Assembly: GCF_019668465.1 (NCBI RefSeq)
Contig: NZ_AP024828.1
Span: 3,906,001-3,970,000, forward strand
Source: Mycobacterium senriense
GTDB lineage: Bacteria > Actinomycetota > Actinomycetes > Mycobacteriales > Mycobacteriaceae
Reading direction: 5' to 3'
DNA: 64,000 nt
The translations under genes were made by a program, and so were the position numbers. Position 1 is the stretch's first letter; the number at the start of each line of letters is the position of its first letter. Below, piece by piece: positions 43,965 through 53,017 of the stretch. A model generated the notes under the pieces. The model searched no databases. It was not told the origin of the DNA and worked only from the letters and a program-made list of their open reading frames with translations.

Positions 43965-44753
43965 TCACGCTGTCTTCGCCGGTGCTTCGGCGGGCCGCAG
44001 CATCCGCCCGCTCATCAGCGCCGACACCCATCCGGGCGCGAGTCGTCCGCCCGTCGCCATCATCCGGTAGCGCCAGCCGGGCACGACCACCGCTCGGCCG
44101 CGGTCAAGGCCGCGCAACCCGGCGGCCACAACGGGTCCGGGCGCGGCGAGGTGCCGATAGACGGCGGTGTGTGAGACGTCCGACCCGAGCGCGTCGACGA
44201 ATCCGGTGCGGGTGGGCCCGGGGCAGAGCGCGGTCACGGTGACGCCGGAGCCGCGGGTCTCGGCCCACAGCGCCTGGCTCAGCGACAGCACGAAGGCTTT
44301 CGACGCGCCATAGGTGGCTTGATAGGTGCCGGGCTGAAAGGCGATGGTGGAGGCGACATTCAAGATGCCGCCGCAGCCGCGGGTCAGCATTCCGGGAAGG
44401 ACCGCGTGGGTCAGGCGGACCGGTGCGTCGACGTTGACCGCGACCAGTTCGCGTTCGCGATCGGCGTCGATTTCCGGGAACGGGCCGTAGGTGCCGAAGC
44501 CGGCGTTGTTGACCAGCACATCGATCACCCGTCCGTGCAGACGGGCGATCAGAGAGTCGACACCGTCGTTGGTGCCGAGGTCACCCACGACCAGTTCAAC
44601 CTGGGTGGCCTGCCCGATCCGCTGCTTGACCGCCTCGAGCCGGGCCTGATCCCGTCCGGCCAACACGAGCGAAAAACCCCGCTGCGCCAGTTGCTCGGCG
44701 AAGATCGCGCCCAGCCCTGAGCTGGCGCCAGTGATCACTGCCGTATTCGTCAT
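43965..44753 (-). CDS. Short-chain dehydrogenase/reductase (SDR)
   Basis: A 262-residue SDR: TGASSGLG at residues 9-16, NNAGFG near 87, the catalytic serine in NVASTIAFQPG, the YxxxK motif in YGASKAF and a late PGWRYRMMA. This is the broad-specificity DltE-like group in mycobacteria. The substrate is unknown. It is convergent with the kinase and upstream of a DUF1707 gene in the same direction (28 bases apart). Confidence 0.88.
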   Translation of the reverse strand: MTNTAVITGASSGLGAIFAEQLAQRGFSLVLAGRDQARLEAVKQRIGQATQVELVVGDLGTNDGVDSLIARLHGRVIDVLVNNAGFGTYGPFPEIDADRERELVAVNVDAPVRLTHAVLPGMLTRGCGGILNVASTIAFQPGTYQATYGASKAFVLSLSQALWAETRGSGVTVTALCPGPTRTGFVDALGSDVSHTAVYRHLAAPGPVVAAGLRGLDRGRAVVVPGWRYRMMATGGRLAPGWVSALMSGRMLRPAEAPAKTA

Positions 44754-44781
44754 GACTCCTCCTCACGAGTTGCGTTGGTTC

Positions 44782-45210
44782 TCAACGGCTTTGCTTGAGG
44801 CGCGGTATCGACACGGCGTGGCTGACGAGTCCGATTCCCGCGCCGAGGATGGGCCAGATCGGCCAGAAGTAGGTGGCGTCGGTGGTCATGGCGACCGCCG
44901 CCCAGACGGTGAGCACGATGACGACCATGGCGAGGTACGCGCCGAGGTGAGCGCGCACTCCGCGGCGAGCCGCGGCGATGCGAGCGGCACGTCGACGGGG
45001 GTCGTGGCGCCGGATGCGATCGAGCGGCAGCCCGGCGAGGACCGCGCGGAGTTCCTCGGCTGTGTGCGTCTGGAACGCCGTTTGCAGCCGCTTGTCGTAC
45101 TCGTCCACCTGCAGGTAGCCCTGGGCGAGTGCCTGACCGAGTAGGTCGGCGGTCTTCTCCCGGTCGCGGGTGCCGGCGAGTGTGGATGTGGTTTCAAGCA
45201 GAGTCGACAT
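44782..45210 (-). CDS. DUF1707 (SHOCT-like) membrane protein
   Basis: The 142-residue product has an N-terminal DUF1707 segment at about residues 15-60 (REKTADLLGQALAQGYLQVDEYDKRL, TAEELRAVLAGLP), then a basic linker and two hydrophobic helices (AYLAMVVIVLTVWAAVA, and WPIWPILGAGIGLVSHA). Function of DUF1707 proteins is unknown; they are common in actinobacteria. ATG at 45208-45210 is chosen because the frame upstream enters the divergent TetR operator. The SDR gene follows 28 bases later. Confidence 0.82.
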   Translation of the reverse strand: MSTLLETTSTLAGTRDREKTADLLGQALAQGYLQVDEYDKRLQTAFQTHTAEELRAVLAGLPLDRIRRHDPRRRAARIAAARRGVRAHLGAYLAMVVIVLTVWAAVAMTTDATYFWPIWPILGAGIGLVSHAVSIPRLKQSR

Positions 45211-45240
45211 TTCGTCTCCTTGGTTCACCAATGTGAATAG

Positions 45241-45266
45241 CATTAACATAGACCTTGATGTTAATG
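45241..45266. promoter_or_regulatory. TetR operator CATTAACAT-N8-ATGTTAATG
   Basis: A perfect inverted repeat of nine-base arms with an eight-base spacer (45241-45249 and 45258-45266), lying between the divergent DUF1707 gene and the TetR gene and ending eight bases before the TetR start. It is strikingly AT-rich for this genome. Confidence 0.75.
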
Positions 45267-45274
45267 TCGTCAAC

Positions 45275-45880
45275 ATGGCAGTCAAGCGGTCGTCCGCGCC
45301 GCGTCAGAGCTATCACCACGGCGATCTCAAACGGGCGTTGACCAGCGCCGCGCTATCGCTGGTGGCCGAGAAGGGGCCGAAAGGATTCACCCTCACCGAG
45401 GCGGCGCGCCGTGCCGGCGTCAGCGCCGCGGCCCCGTACCGGCACTTCGCCGACAAGGCCGAGCTGCTGGCCGCCGTCGCCGAACAGGGATTCCACGACC
45501 TGCACGCCGCTCTGGCCGCCGCCGCGGACCGCACATCGGATCCGAAGGAGCGGGTGATCGAGCTCGGCCGTGCCTACGTGCAATGGGCCGCCGCCCATCC
45601 CGACCACTATCAGGTGATGTTCGGTGCGGAGTCGCTGAAGGCCGAGCAGCCGAGCGTGGCGGTCGCCGGCGAGCAGGCATTTGGCGATTTGCTCGACGCG
45701 ATCACCAAGTGCCAGGAGGCGGGGATCGTCGAGGATCGGGATCCGCGTGAGGTTGCCGCGCCGCTCTGGTCGCTGGTGCACGGCATCGCGTCGCTCGCCA
45801 TCGGTGGCCAACTGACCGCTGTCGGGATTGTTCAAGCCCCCGACGAATTGATCGCGGGCGTTGTGGCTCAAGTGCTTTGA
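45275..45880 (+). CDS. TetR-family regulator with WHG-type C-terminal domain
   Basis: The 201-residue protein begins with YHHGDLKRALTSAALSLVAEKGPKGFTLTEAARRAGVSAAAPYRHFADKAELL, the TetR helix-turn-helix of the WHG-domain group. The C-terminal domain ends LWSLVHGIASLAIGG, as usual for the family. ATG at 45275 directly follows the inverted repeat at 45241-45266. The regulator is divergent from the DUF1707-SDR pair and likely represses both directions. Confidence 0.87.
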   Translation: MAVKRSSAPRQSYHHGDLKRALTSAALSLVAEKGPKGFTLTEAARRAGVSAAAPYRHFADKAELLAAVAEQGFHDLHAALAAAADRTSDPKERVIELGRAYVQWAAAHPDHYQVMFGAESLKAEQPSVAVAGEQAFGDLLDAITKCQEAGIVEDRDPREVAAPLWSLVHGIASLAIGGQLTAVGIVQAPDELIAGVVAQVL

Positions 45881-45997
45881 GCGGTGGGCAGCTAGCGAAC
45901 ATGACAGCGACGCGATGCCGTGAGTTCGTGTCGTTGTAACGGATATTTACTCCTTCACGCCGGATCCTGGGCGCTGTACCGATAGGGGAGGGCCGCC

Positions 45998-47422
45998 ATG
46001 AGCGTCGCGATGTTCGCGCCCGATGCCATCACCGAACAGTGCGAGGACGAGACGATCCACATAGCGTTTTCAGGACGCTTCGGGTTCGGTATCGACCAGT
46101 GGGCGTACCTGCCGTTCGAGGTACCGACGGGGGTGAAGCAAATCCGGGTTACCACAGCGCATGACCACTTTGCGCTCGGTAGCGTAGTGCGAAACGTGTT
46201 GGATCTAGGCATCTTTGGACCAGCCGGCCACGAATTGGGCAATGCGGCCGGTTTTCGGGGATGGTCCGGCGGGGCCCGCGAGGGTTTTGTGATCTCAGGC
46301 AGCTATGCCACTCCGGGCTATCTTGCGGGCCGCATCGAGCCGGGTGTCTGGGCCGTGGCCCTCGGGCCCGTGGTGCTGAACCCGTGGGGAATGGGTTGGC
46401 AGGCAAGCGTCATCCTGGAACGCGGTCAAACCGCTGCGGAAAGCGACGCCACGGTTGCATATCCGCCTCCGCCGGTCGGCCGCGCGGGGTGGTACCGCGG
46501 CGACCTGCATCTGCACACCGTCCACTCCGACGGCCAGCGCGATCCCCATAAAATGGTGACCGCCGCGCGCGACGGCGGCCTGGACTTCATCGTCTCTACC
46601 GACCACAACACGAACTCCGCGAATCGGGTATGGCCCGAATGCCGTACCGGATCGCTGTTGGTAATTCCCGGTGAGGAGGTGACGACCAGGCACGGGCACT
46701 GGCTCGCTGTCGGCCTGTCGCCGCGCGCATGGGTTGACTGGCGATACGCGCCGCGCGACGGGGTGTTCCCGCGCTTGGCCGCCGAAGTCCGCGGCGCGGG
46801 CGGTCTCGTGGTCGCCGCCCATCCTTCCGCACCGGTGCCGGGCTCGTTGTGGGAGTTCGGTTTTGAGCACGTGGACGCGCTCGAGGTGTGGAATGGCCGC
46901 TGGAATCTCGACGACGAAGCATCGCTTCGCATTTGGCACCGGCTGCTGCGTGGCGGCCGGCGTGTCGTTGCGGTCGGTGGCAGTGACTCGCACACCGAAC
47001 ACCAGCCGGTCGGCTCGCCGCAGACGGTGGTGCACGCGCGTGAGCTCTCGGCGCCGGTGCTCGTCGACGCGCTGCGCGGCGGCTGTTCCTACATCGCCCG
47101 ATCGGCCTCTGTCACAGTCGAACTCACCGCCTCACACTCGGGCTCCCGAGAAGTGGCCTGGCCCGGGCAGACGTTGCGGGTGCCGCCCGACGGACCGGTC
47201 ACCGTCACGGCGATGGTCACCGGAGCTGCCGGAACCAGCGCTGCCCTGATCACCGCGGCAGGCTGCGTGGGCCGAGGGACGGTGGGCTCGTCTGCACGGA
47301 CCATGTTGCGATGGGAAGTCGACGCCGCATCCGCACGCTTCGTGCGGCTGGAGGTGCGAGAGTCGCCACGGCGCCCGCTCGGCGCGATGGTCGCGATGAT
47401 AAACCCCGTGTGGCTAGGGTGA
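45998..47422 (+). CDS. CehA/McbA-type PHP-domain metallohydrolase
   Basis: The 474-residue protein has an N-terminal beta-rich domain of about 160 residues and then a PHP domain: YRGDLHLHTVHSDG (residues 166-179), STDHN (200-204), GEEVTT and AHPSAP, with GGSDSH near 325, the order of metal-binding motifs in PHP hydrolases such as carbaryl hydrolase CehA. A C-terminal beta-sandwich follows. It is a metal-dependent hydrolase of unknown substrate, probably phosphoester or carbamate. Alone on the plus strand, with an ATG at 45998. Confidence 0.85.
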   Translation: MSVAMFAPDAITEQCEDETIHIAFSGRFGFGIDQWAYLPFEVPTGVKQIRVTTAHDHFALGSVVRNVLDLGIFGPAGHELGNAAGFRGWSGGAREGFVISGSYATPGYLAGRIEPGVWAVALGPVVLNPWGMGWQASVILERGQTAAESDATVAYPPPPVGRAGWYRGDLHLHTVHSDGQRDPHKMVTAARDGGLDFIVSTDHNTNSANRVWPECRTGSLLVIPGEEVTTRHGHWLAVGLSPRAWVDWRYAPRDGVFPRLAAEVRGAGGLVVAAHPSAPVPGSLWEFGFEHVDALEVWNGRWNLDDEASLRIWHRLLRGGRRVVAVGGSDSHTEHQPVGSPQTVVHARELSAPVLVDALRGGCSYIARSASVTVELTASHSGSREVAWPGQTLRVPPDGPVTVTAMVTGAAGTSAALITAAGCVGRGTVGSSARTMLRWEVDAASARFVRLEVRESPRRPLGAMVAMINPVWLG

Positions 47423-47459
47423 TGACGGTGGTGGCCGCGTGCGATGGCCCGCCTTGTGG

Positions 47460-48728
47460 CTACCACGGTCGTGACGTGCGCCGACTGGCCCCGGGAGTGA
47501 AGGTGACCGGGAGCTTGCCCAGGCCGGTCATGCTCGGGTTGCCGAGGTATTGGTGGACGTTGTCCACGTCGACTTGGTAGTCGGGGATGCGGTCGAGGAC
47601 GGCCTTGACCATCACCCCGGACATCAGCCGGGCCAAGTGCGATCCGATGCAGCGGTGCGGGCCGAGCCCGAAGGCGACGTGGCGGTTGGGGGCGCGGTCG
47701 AGGATGATTTCGTCTGGCCGGTCGAACTCGTTTTCGTCGTGGTTGGCTGACAGCCAGCTGATGACGACTTTGTCGTTCTTGCGGAGGCGTTGGCCGGCGA
47801 GGACGACGTCGTGAGTGACTGTGCGGCTGAGGGTTTGGTTGACCGAGAAGTAGCGCAGGAATTCGTCGGCGGCGGTGCGGTAGAGCTCCGGGTGGTCGAT
47901 GAGTTGTTGCCTGATGTCGGGGTGGGTGCCCAGGTGCTTGAGCGTGAGCGCGGTCTGGGAGGTGGTGGTGTCGACGCCGCCGCCGATGAGGTTCCACAGG
48001 ATATTGAGCAGCTGTTCGTCGGTGAGGCGGTGGCCGTCGAACTCGAATTGAATCAGGAAGCTGGTCAAGTCTTCTCGGGCATCGGCCCGCCGGCGGGCCG
48101 CGAACTCGAGGACCTCTTGCATCATGGCGGGCACTTTGGCGATCGCGGTGGCGTACTCGTCGCTGTCCTGGGGGACGGCCATGACGGAGTGAAAGAGGTT
48201 GGCGTACAAGTGCCAATTGTCGTAGGGCAGGCCCATCAACTTCATGGTGAGGATGGCCGGGACCGGGCTGGCGTAGTCGAGCACGAGGTCCATGTGCCCG
48301 TCGTCGATGTGTTGGTCGAGAAACCAGTGCGCGGATTGCTCTATGAACGGCTTGAGTTTCTCGACGGCGCCGGGGGAGAAGAACGGCGCCAGCGCGTGGC
48401 GTAGGGCTTGGTGGTAGGGGCCGTCGACCTCGCCGATGCCCAGGGCCGGCTGACCGTCGGGGCGCGGGACGCCCATCTCGCCTTGGTAGTCCACGCCGTC
48501 GTCGGCGTTCGGTTCGTATTTGTGGGCGAAAGTGCCGCCGTCGCGGGCGGTTTGGCTTACTGCGTCGTAACTGCTGAGGAACCAGAACCCGCCGTAGTTC
48601 TCGTTCCACGCCACCGGACATCGCTGCCGCAGGTCGGCGTTGACGGCCAGCTCGTTGAGGTTGAACGCGTCGGAATGATGGTCGAAGTCAACGATTGCGT
48701 CTGCGCTGACGTTCGGACGTGTGGCCAT
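47460..48728 (-). CDS. Cytochrome P450
   Basis: The 422-residue P450 has I-helix GGGVDTTTS, K-helix EFLRY (ExxR), and haem-binding FGLGPHRCIGSHLAR. N-terminal FDHHSDAFNLNELAVNADLRQRCPVAWNENYGGFWFLSSYDAV is like the mycobacterial P450s that act on fatty acids or terpenoids. ATG at 48726-48728 follows GGAGGG by eight bases. It is divergent from a VOC protein gene. The CYP family was not identified. Confidence 0.9.
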   Translation of the reverse strand: MATRPNVSADAIVDFDHHSDAFNLNELAVNADLRQRCPVAWNENYGGFWFLSSYDAVSQTARDGGTFAHKYEPNADDGVDYQGEMGVPRPDGQPALGIGEVDGPYHQALRHALAPFFSPGAVEKLKPFIEQSAHWFLDQHIDDGHMDLVLDYASPVPAILTMKLMGLPYDNWHLYANLFHSVMAVPQDSDEYATAIAKVPAMMQEVLEFAARRRADAREDLTSFLIQFEFDGHRLTDEQLLNILWNLIGGGVDTTTSQTALTLKHLGTHPDIRQQLIDHPELYRTAADEFLRYFSVNQTLSRTVTHDVVLAGQRLRKNDKVVISWLSANHDENEFDRPDEIILDRAPNRHVAFGLGPHRCIGSHLARLMSGVMVKAVLDRIPDYQVDVDNVHQYLGNPSMTGLGKLPVTFTPGASRRTSRPW

Positions 48729-48884
48729 CGAAAAGCCCTCCAACGGAAGGTGATCTGCTTCTTCGGCGGTGCGCTTATTGGTCTATCTTTGCATTATTGC
48801 GCGTTTGAGCCGGGTGAAGGTAGTGATGTTGTGGGTCGGGCGGCGTCGGGGCGCACAGGCCCGGTTTGCTGCGGAAAGGTTGTC

Positions 48885-49337
48885 ATGACGAGCCATCGGA
48901 CGGTTTTCAATCACGTTGGTTTATGCGTCCGCGATCGTGAGCGGTCGCGCCGCTTCTACGAGGGCCTGCTGGGGTTTCAGTTCTGGTGGGAACTCGACCC
49001 GCCCGACGGCCCGACCTCTCAGCTGGTGGGGCTGCCCGAGCCGCTCGGCGTGCACGCGACGTATCTGGTTCGGGATGGGGTTGTGCTCGAGCTGATGGAC
49101 TACTCGAAGCGTCAGGTTCACGCCGGGTCGGAGCGGGCCATGGATCAGGTCGGGCTGACGCACATCTCGTTCTCGGTGTCGGATCTTCCCAGGGTGTTGG
49201 CGAGGGTTACGGAGTTTGGGGGAGCGGTGGTTGACGGGACCGTGGGTGAGGCGATGGCGATGATCCGGGATCCGGATGGGCAGCTGCTGGAGTTGCTTTC
49301 GGAGGGGTGGTTGTCGGCGTTGCCGGAGCGGCCGTAG
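48885..49337 (+). CDS. VOC-family glyoxalase/dioxygenase-like protein
   Basis: A 150-residue vicinal-oxygen-chelate protein: FNHVGLCVRDRERSRRFYEGLLGFQ at the N-terminus, GVVLELMDY, then GLTHISFSVSDL and IRDPDGQLLELL, i.e. two beta-alpha-beta-beta-beta modules with the H/E metal ligands. The family includes glyoxalase I, methylmalonyl-CoA epimerase and extradiol dioxygenases. Divergent from the P450 gene, 156 bases apart. Confidence 0.85.
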   Translation: MTSHRTVFNHVGLCVRDRERSRRFYEGLLGFQFWWELDPPDGPTSQLVGLPEPLGVHATYLVRDGVVLELMDYSKRQVHAGSERAMDQVGLTHISFSVSDLPRVLARVTEFGGAVVDGTVGEAMAMIRDPDGQLLELLSEGWLSALPERP

Positions 49338-49383
49338 TCAGGTTGTACTGGTTCGTCGGCCCATCTCGCATGATTCGGAGCGC

Positions 49384-49435
49384 GATGGCCAAGGACTCAT
49401 AATCCGTTGGTCGCGGGTTCAAGCCCGCCCCCATC
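49384..49435 (+). tRNA. tRNA-like fossil with CAT anticodon (no D arm)
   Basis: The sequence CTCATAA (49396-49402) looks like a CAT anticodon loop, and GCGGG-TTCAAG-CCCGC (49413-49428) like a T arm with a six- instead of seven-base loop. GATGG (49384-49388) can pair with CCATC (49431-49435) as a short acceptor stem, but there is no D arm, the anticodon stem is only partly paired and there is no CCA. The best reading is the 3' half of a former tRNA gene, such as is left after integration of a mobile element; it is not a functional tRNA. Confidence 0.4.
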
Positions 49436-49587
49436 CCCGGTTGGTCGTTCGGGGTACTTGCAGGTCCGGCAGAACCAGTTCGTGCTGTCTTCGGCCAGAT
49501 TGTTCAATTCCACGCGAGCCGCGCCTCAGCCCGCTACTCTCCGTTCCGGGGTGGGCACCCGCGAATTCCAAAATCATTTTTTTCGAG

Positions 49588-49908
49588 GTGGGGTATGCGG
49601 TCCAGCTTCTAGTTGCCGTGGCCGCTATTGCAGCAGGTGCGGTGTGCGTTGTTCCGTCGGCCGTTGCGAGCGGGCCGATCACCATCCTGGCTAGTTGTGG
49701 TAAAGGCTTTTACCAGAACTCAGATGGGCAATGCATCCCCGACCCATCGTCGGGCCTTCCACCAGGTGGTGCCCCCGGACTCGTGGGTAGCAATGGGGCA
49801 CCCGCGGGGGCTACCGCGATCTGCCGAGATGGCGACTACTCGTTTAGCACGCACCACACGGGCACATGCTCGGGCCACGGAGGCGTCAGGCAGTGGCTTA
49901 GCAACTAG
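49588..49908 (+). CDS. Secreted DUF3761 protein
   Basis: GTG at 49588 starts a 106-residue protein with a signal peptide (VQLLVAVAAIAAGAVCVVPSAVASG) and a Pro/Gly linker. The C-terminal part, ATAICRDGDYSFSTHHTGTCSGHGGVRQWL, is a DUF3761 domain, a small secreted cysteine-containing module of unknown function. No good ribosome-binding site is seen. It lies directly after the tRNA-like fossil. Confidence 0.7.
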   Translation: MGYAVQLLVAVAAIAAGAVCVVPSAVASGPITILASCGKGFYQNSDGQCIPDPSSGLPPGGAPGLVGSNGAPAGATAICRDGDYSFSTHHTGTCSGHGGVRQWLSN

Positions 49909-50289
49909 TTAAATGCGTTCAGGAGCAGGTTGTCGATACTTTTTCCGTGAGGTGGTTGGCAATGTCCATCGCGCGGAACGGCCGCCACGAACGTAGTCGA
50001 AGTTTCCAGGGCCAGTGCTGCGTGGTCGTCGATAGCCGCCAACATCCCCCAAGCTAATACCATGTCCGTTCACGTTTTCGGCGCGTTGGAGCGCACCAGA
50101 TCGGACTGCCAGTCGACTTGATTTCCGGATGCGACATACCTTCCGCTGCCCGGATCGTGTGCAGCACTGCAGCTGAGGTGGAAACGCCAGAACCATTGGA
50201 ATTGAATGCGTTTGGCTCGACGCGCGACGCGTCGTAGGCCCGGCAGCGATTATCGCTCCCGACCCGACGACGAAACCCAATACCGCGAC
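49909..50289. other. Gene-free stretch
   Basis: These 381 bases hold no convincing gene, RNA or repeat. The base composition is lower in G+C than the surroundings, and short open frames on both strands have no recognisable protein sense or ribosome-binding site. It may be decayed sequence near the end of an inserted segment. Confidence 0.5.
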
Positions 50290-51000
50290 CTACAAATGAC
50301 TCGCGGCGAAATCCGCTCCCTGGTTCACCATGCCGTTCGTCGCATAAAGAGTGTGCGCGATGCCGGGCGGCCCCGGAGGGGCGCCATTGCAGATGGTGTC
50401 GTCGGGAGCGCACAACTGATCGGTCTTGGACGCATACAGGGGACCGATCGTGATCGGTGGCGCACCGGCGTCCCGCAAGAACTCGTTGGACGGCGTGCCG
50501 AACAGCACTACCGCGGCGACGTGACGGGCCACCTCCGGCGGGAGCGGCTGGGGCACCGAGGAGGCAAACTCCGCAGGAACTTCCTTGGGCACGGCGGCCG
50601 AAGTGACGAAGCCGGACACGACGGCGCCCTGCGAATAGCCGCCGAGCACCATTCGGGTGTTGGGGCAGTCGGCCGCCGTGGATTGCAGATGAGCGCCGGC
50701 GTCCCTGATCCCTTCGACGACCGTCGCCGCGAAAGCGACGCCTCCATTGAAATCGCTGCTGGCTGGGTAGTTGACCGGGTAAACCCCGACCGACTTGCCC
50801 CCGACTCGCGACCCAAGCGCGTCGACGAATGCCTGCCCGACCCCGCCAACCCCGGGTGGCTCGCCGGTCCCGCGGGCGAACACCACCTCCACGTCAGGGC
50901 ACGGGGCGGCAGACACGATTGGGACGGGTGCGCTGACCATGCACGCCCAGGCCGTTGCCACGGCGGTCCCCAGCAAACGGGTGAATCGTTGTGCGCTCAT
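50290..51000 (-). CDS. Cutinase-family secreted esterase
   Basis: The 236-residue protein has a signal peptide of about 30 residues (LLGTAVATAWACMVSAPVPIVSAA), then CPDVEVVFARGTGEPPG and the nucleophile elbow GGYSQGAVV, followed by the late D/H pair in DTICNG and AHTLYA. It is a cutinase-like protein (CFP21/Culp type), a secreted lipid esterase. A second cutinase is at 57737-58495. Confidence 0.88.
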   Translation of the reverse strand: MSAQRFTRLLGTAVATAWACMVSAPVPIVSAAPCPDVEVVFARGTGEPPGVGGVGQAFVDALGSRVGGKSVGVYPVNYPASSDFNGGVAFAATVVEGIRDAGAHLQSTAADCPNTRMVLGGYSQGAVVSGFVTSAAVPKEVPAEFASSVPQPLPPEVARHVAAVVLFGTPSNEFLRDAGAPPITIGPLYASKTDQLCAPDDTICNGAPPGPPGIAHTLYATNGMVNQGADFAASHL

Positions 51001-51164
51001 CGCTGGCGGATGCCCGCTGTAGGGCAGCCGAAACGGTCGTCTGCGATATCAGCGGAGTCGCCCGCCAAACCAACCGCGCTCTTCACGCCCCGAAGGCGAC
51101 GATGCAGACCCTGAATGCCTGCTCAGCAGGCATGCCCGACGGCAATTCGTGTCACACTGTGCTG

Positions 51165-52004
51165 ATGGTTCCCCAGGATCAGCGCACCGACGACTCCCTT
51201 CCGGCCGCCGCGTCGGCGCAGGACAGCGAGCAGCTCGCCGACTTGGTCATCCAGGCCACCGCCGACAACAGGATCACGCCGACGATGCTGGGTCAGATGC
51301 TGGTCAGCGCCAGTCGCAGCATCGCCGACGAGGACGATCTGCTGACGCTGCTGCAGCATGTCTGCGAGATCGCGCACGACGCCGTCGACGGCGCCGACAG
51401 CACGGGGGTGACCATCGACCTGGGCGGTCGCATCTATACCGCGGTGCACACCGACCAACGCACGCTGCGTGTCGATACCGAGCAATACGACGCCGGCCAG
51501 GGACCGTGCCTGGACGCCTCCCGGACCCGCACCATCGTGCTTGTCGACTCCGACGACGCCGCGGCGACGTGGCCGAGGTTTGCCGCAGCCGCCCGCGACG
51601 AAGGGATTCTGAGCTTCCTGGCCGCGCCCCTGTTCACCGACGAACAAACGCTGGGATCGCTGAACCTCTACGGACGCTCCCGGTCGGCATTCGACAACTT
51701 CGACGCCGAGATCCTCGCCATGCTCACCACGGCGGTGTCCCGCGCGATCGGCGACTTTTCCCGCTTTCGGTCTGCCCGCGACGTGGCCGAATCCATCCAG
51801 CGTGCGCTGCAAACCCGCGCCCCCATCGAACAGGCCAAAGGCATGCTGATGGCCATCCACCAGATCGACGCCGACCACGCCTTCGACAGGCTTCGCCGGA
51901 AAAGCCAGGAGATGAACGTCCCGCTGCGTGCCGTCGCATCCGATCTTGTGCAGCAACTCAGCACGACTTCCGAGCCGGAAGCCGATGCGCCCCAGGCCGT
52001 CTGA
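51165..52004 (+). CDS. GAF-ANTAR response regulator
   Basis: A 279-residue protein. The first 200 residues form a GAF-like sensor (ADNRITPTML..LLTLLQHVCEIAHDAV, IDLGGRIYTAVHTD, GPCLDASRTRTIVLV). The last 60 (QRALQTRAPIEQAKGMLMAIHQIDADHAFDRLRRKSQEMNVPLRAVASDLV) are an ANTAR RNA-binding module with the usual ARxxIxxAKG-type motif. Such proteins bind RNA hairpins and antiterminate transcription. ATG at 51165 fits the family length; upstream ATG 51132 is an alternative. Confidence 0.85.
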   Translation: MVPQDQRTDDSLPAAASAQDSEQLADLVIQATADNRITPTMLGQMLVSASRSIADEDDLLTLLQHVCEIAHDAVDGADSTGVTIDLGGRIYTAVHTDQRTLRVDTEQYDAGQGPCLDASRTRTIVLVDSDDAAATWPRFAAAARDEGILSFLAAPLFTDEQTLGSLNLYGRSRSAFDNFDAEILAMLTTAVSRAIGDFSRFRSARDVAESIQRALQTRAPIEQAKGMLMAIHQIDADHAFDRLRRKSQEMNVPLRAVASDLVQQLSTTSEPEADAPQAV

Positions 52005-52206
52005 ACTCGCACTGGCCGCTGGGGCGCAGTAGGTGCGCCGCGCAGTTTAGGCCGTTACAGTTTGCAGCTTGATCTCATGGCGATAACGACCCGCGCGTCG
52101 CCACGCGATTTTCGCCGGGTTTCTGTTAAAAATCCGTCCAAGGCCATACCTGAGCCTTTTCTCGTCACATCTACACGCCGCCGCTGCGGCTCGAGAACGG
52201 GCGCCT

Positions 52207-52878
52207 ATGACGAGCACCTTGCGGGCAAGGGTCGCCGCCACACGAACGGGTGGCCGGGTCGTTCTGCTCTGCGCCACCGCCGCAGCGTCGCCGGTGATAT
52301 TGGCCGCCGGGGTACATGCGACCCCGGGCGACCCCTTCCCGGACGCCGACCATGAGTTGGGAATGTCTGGCGATCCCGTCGCCGCCGCGCCCTACTGGCG
52401 CCAGCAACAGGGCTCCGACTGCGGGGAAATGGCGGTGGCCGATGTGGTCGGCCAGATCACGGGACGCCAGCCCACCGAGCAGCAGATGATCGCCTTGGCC
52501 GAAAACACGCCGAGCGCAACGGGTCACGGGCCGATCTGGAAGCCAACGAGCACCACCGATATCGCCGACCTTCCGATCCTGCTGTGGCACTACTGGATCA
52601 GAGCCGACAATATCCAGACCCAGACCGACGCCCTGGCACGCAAGCTGGCGGAAAACCACAAGGTCATAGCCATACTCAATGCCGAAACAATCTGGAACCG
52701 GCCCGGGAAGCGAAACACCGCAAACCACTTCGTGGTTGTCACGGGCATCGACAGCAAGGCCGGCGTGGTGCACCTCAACGACAGCGGCATCAGCACCGGC
52801 CGCGACGAGCAGGTTCCCGTCGCCGTCTTCGAGCAGGCGTGGGCCCCCAATTACAACTCGGCAATCGTGACCAAGTAG
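52207..52878 (+). CDS. Secreted C39/papain-like peptidase
   Basis: A 223-residue protein with a signal peptide (residues 15-38) and a peptidase-C39-like domain: SDCGEMAVADV with the catalytic C72, NHFVVVTGID with H173, and VHLNDSG with the N/D (190-191) third residue. Exported cysteine peptidases of this type are frequent in mycobacteria, though substrates are unknown. The I42 inhibitor lipoprotein elsewhere in the window is an unrelated neighbour. It has no obvious operon partner. Confidence 0.82.
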   Translation: MTSTLRARVAATRTGGRVVLLCATAAASPVILAAGVHATPGDPFPDADHELGMSGDPVAAAPYWRQQQGSDCGEMAVADVVGQITGRQPTEQQMIALAENTPSATGHGPIWKPTSTTDIADLPILLWHYWIRADNIQTQTDALARKLAENHKVIAILNAETIWNRPGKRNTANHFVVVTGIDSKAGVVHLNDSGISTGRDEQVPVAVFEQAWAPNYNSAIVTK

Positions 52879-53017
52879 CGATCACAACACGAGACCGAAA
52901 TGACTTGCGGTAACGCACAATCGAAAGCTCGCTGTTTGCCGCTCGCGGTGTAGTCGGAAACGGCTAGCGGTGTTCACTACAGTCGAGGAACCTATCTGGA
53001 CACGAAAGGACTCGGCG

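Noticed and set aside
49384..49435. Functional tRNA-Met/Ile(CAT)
   Set aside because: No D arm, six-base T loop, poor anticodon stem; only a remnant can be supported.
49909..50280. 123-residue minus-strand open frame
   Set aside because: No ribosome-binding site, no recognisable family and composition like noncoding sequence; reported as gene-free.
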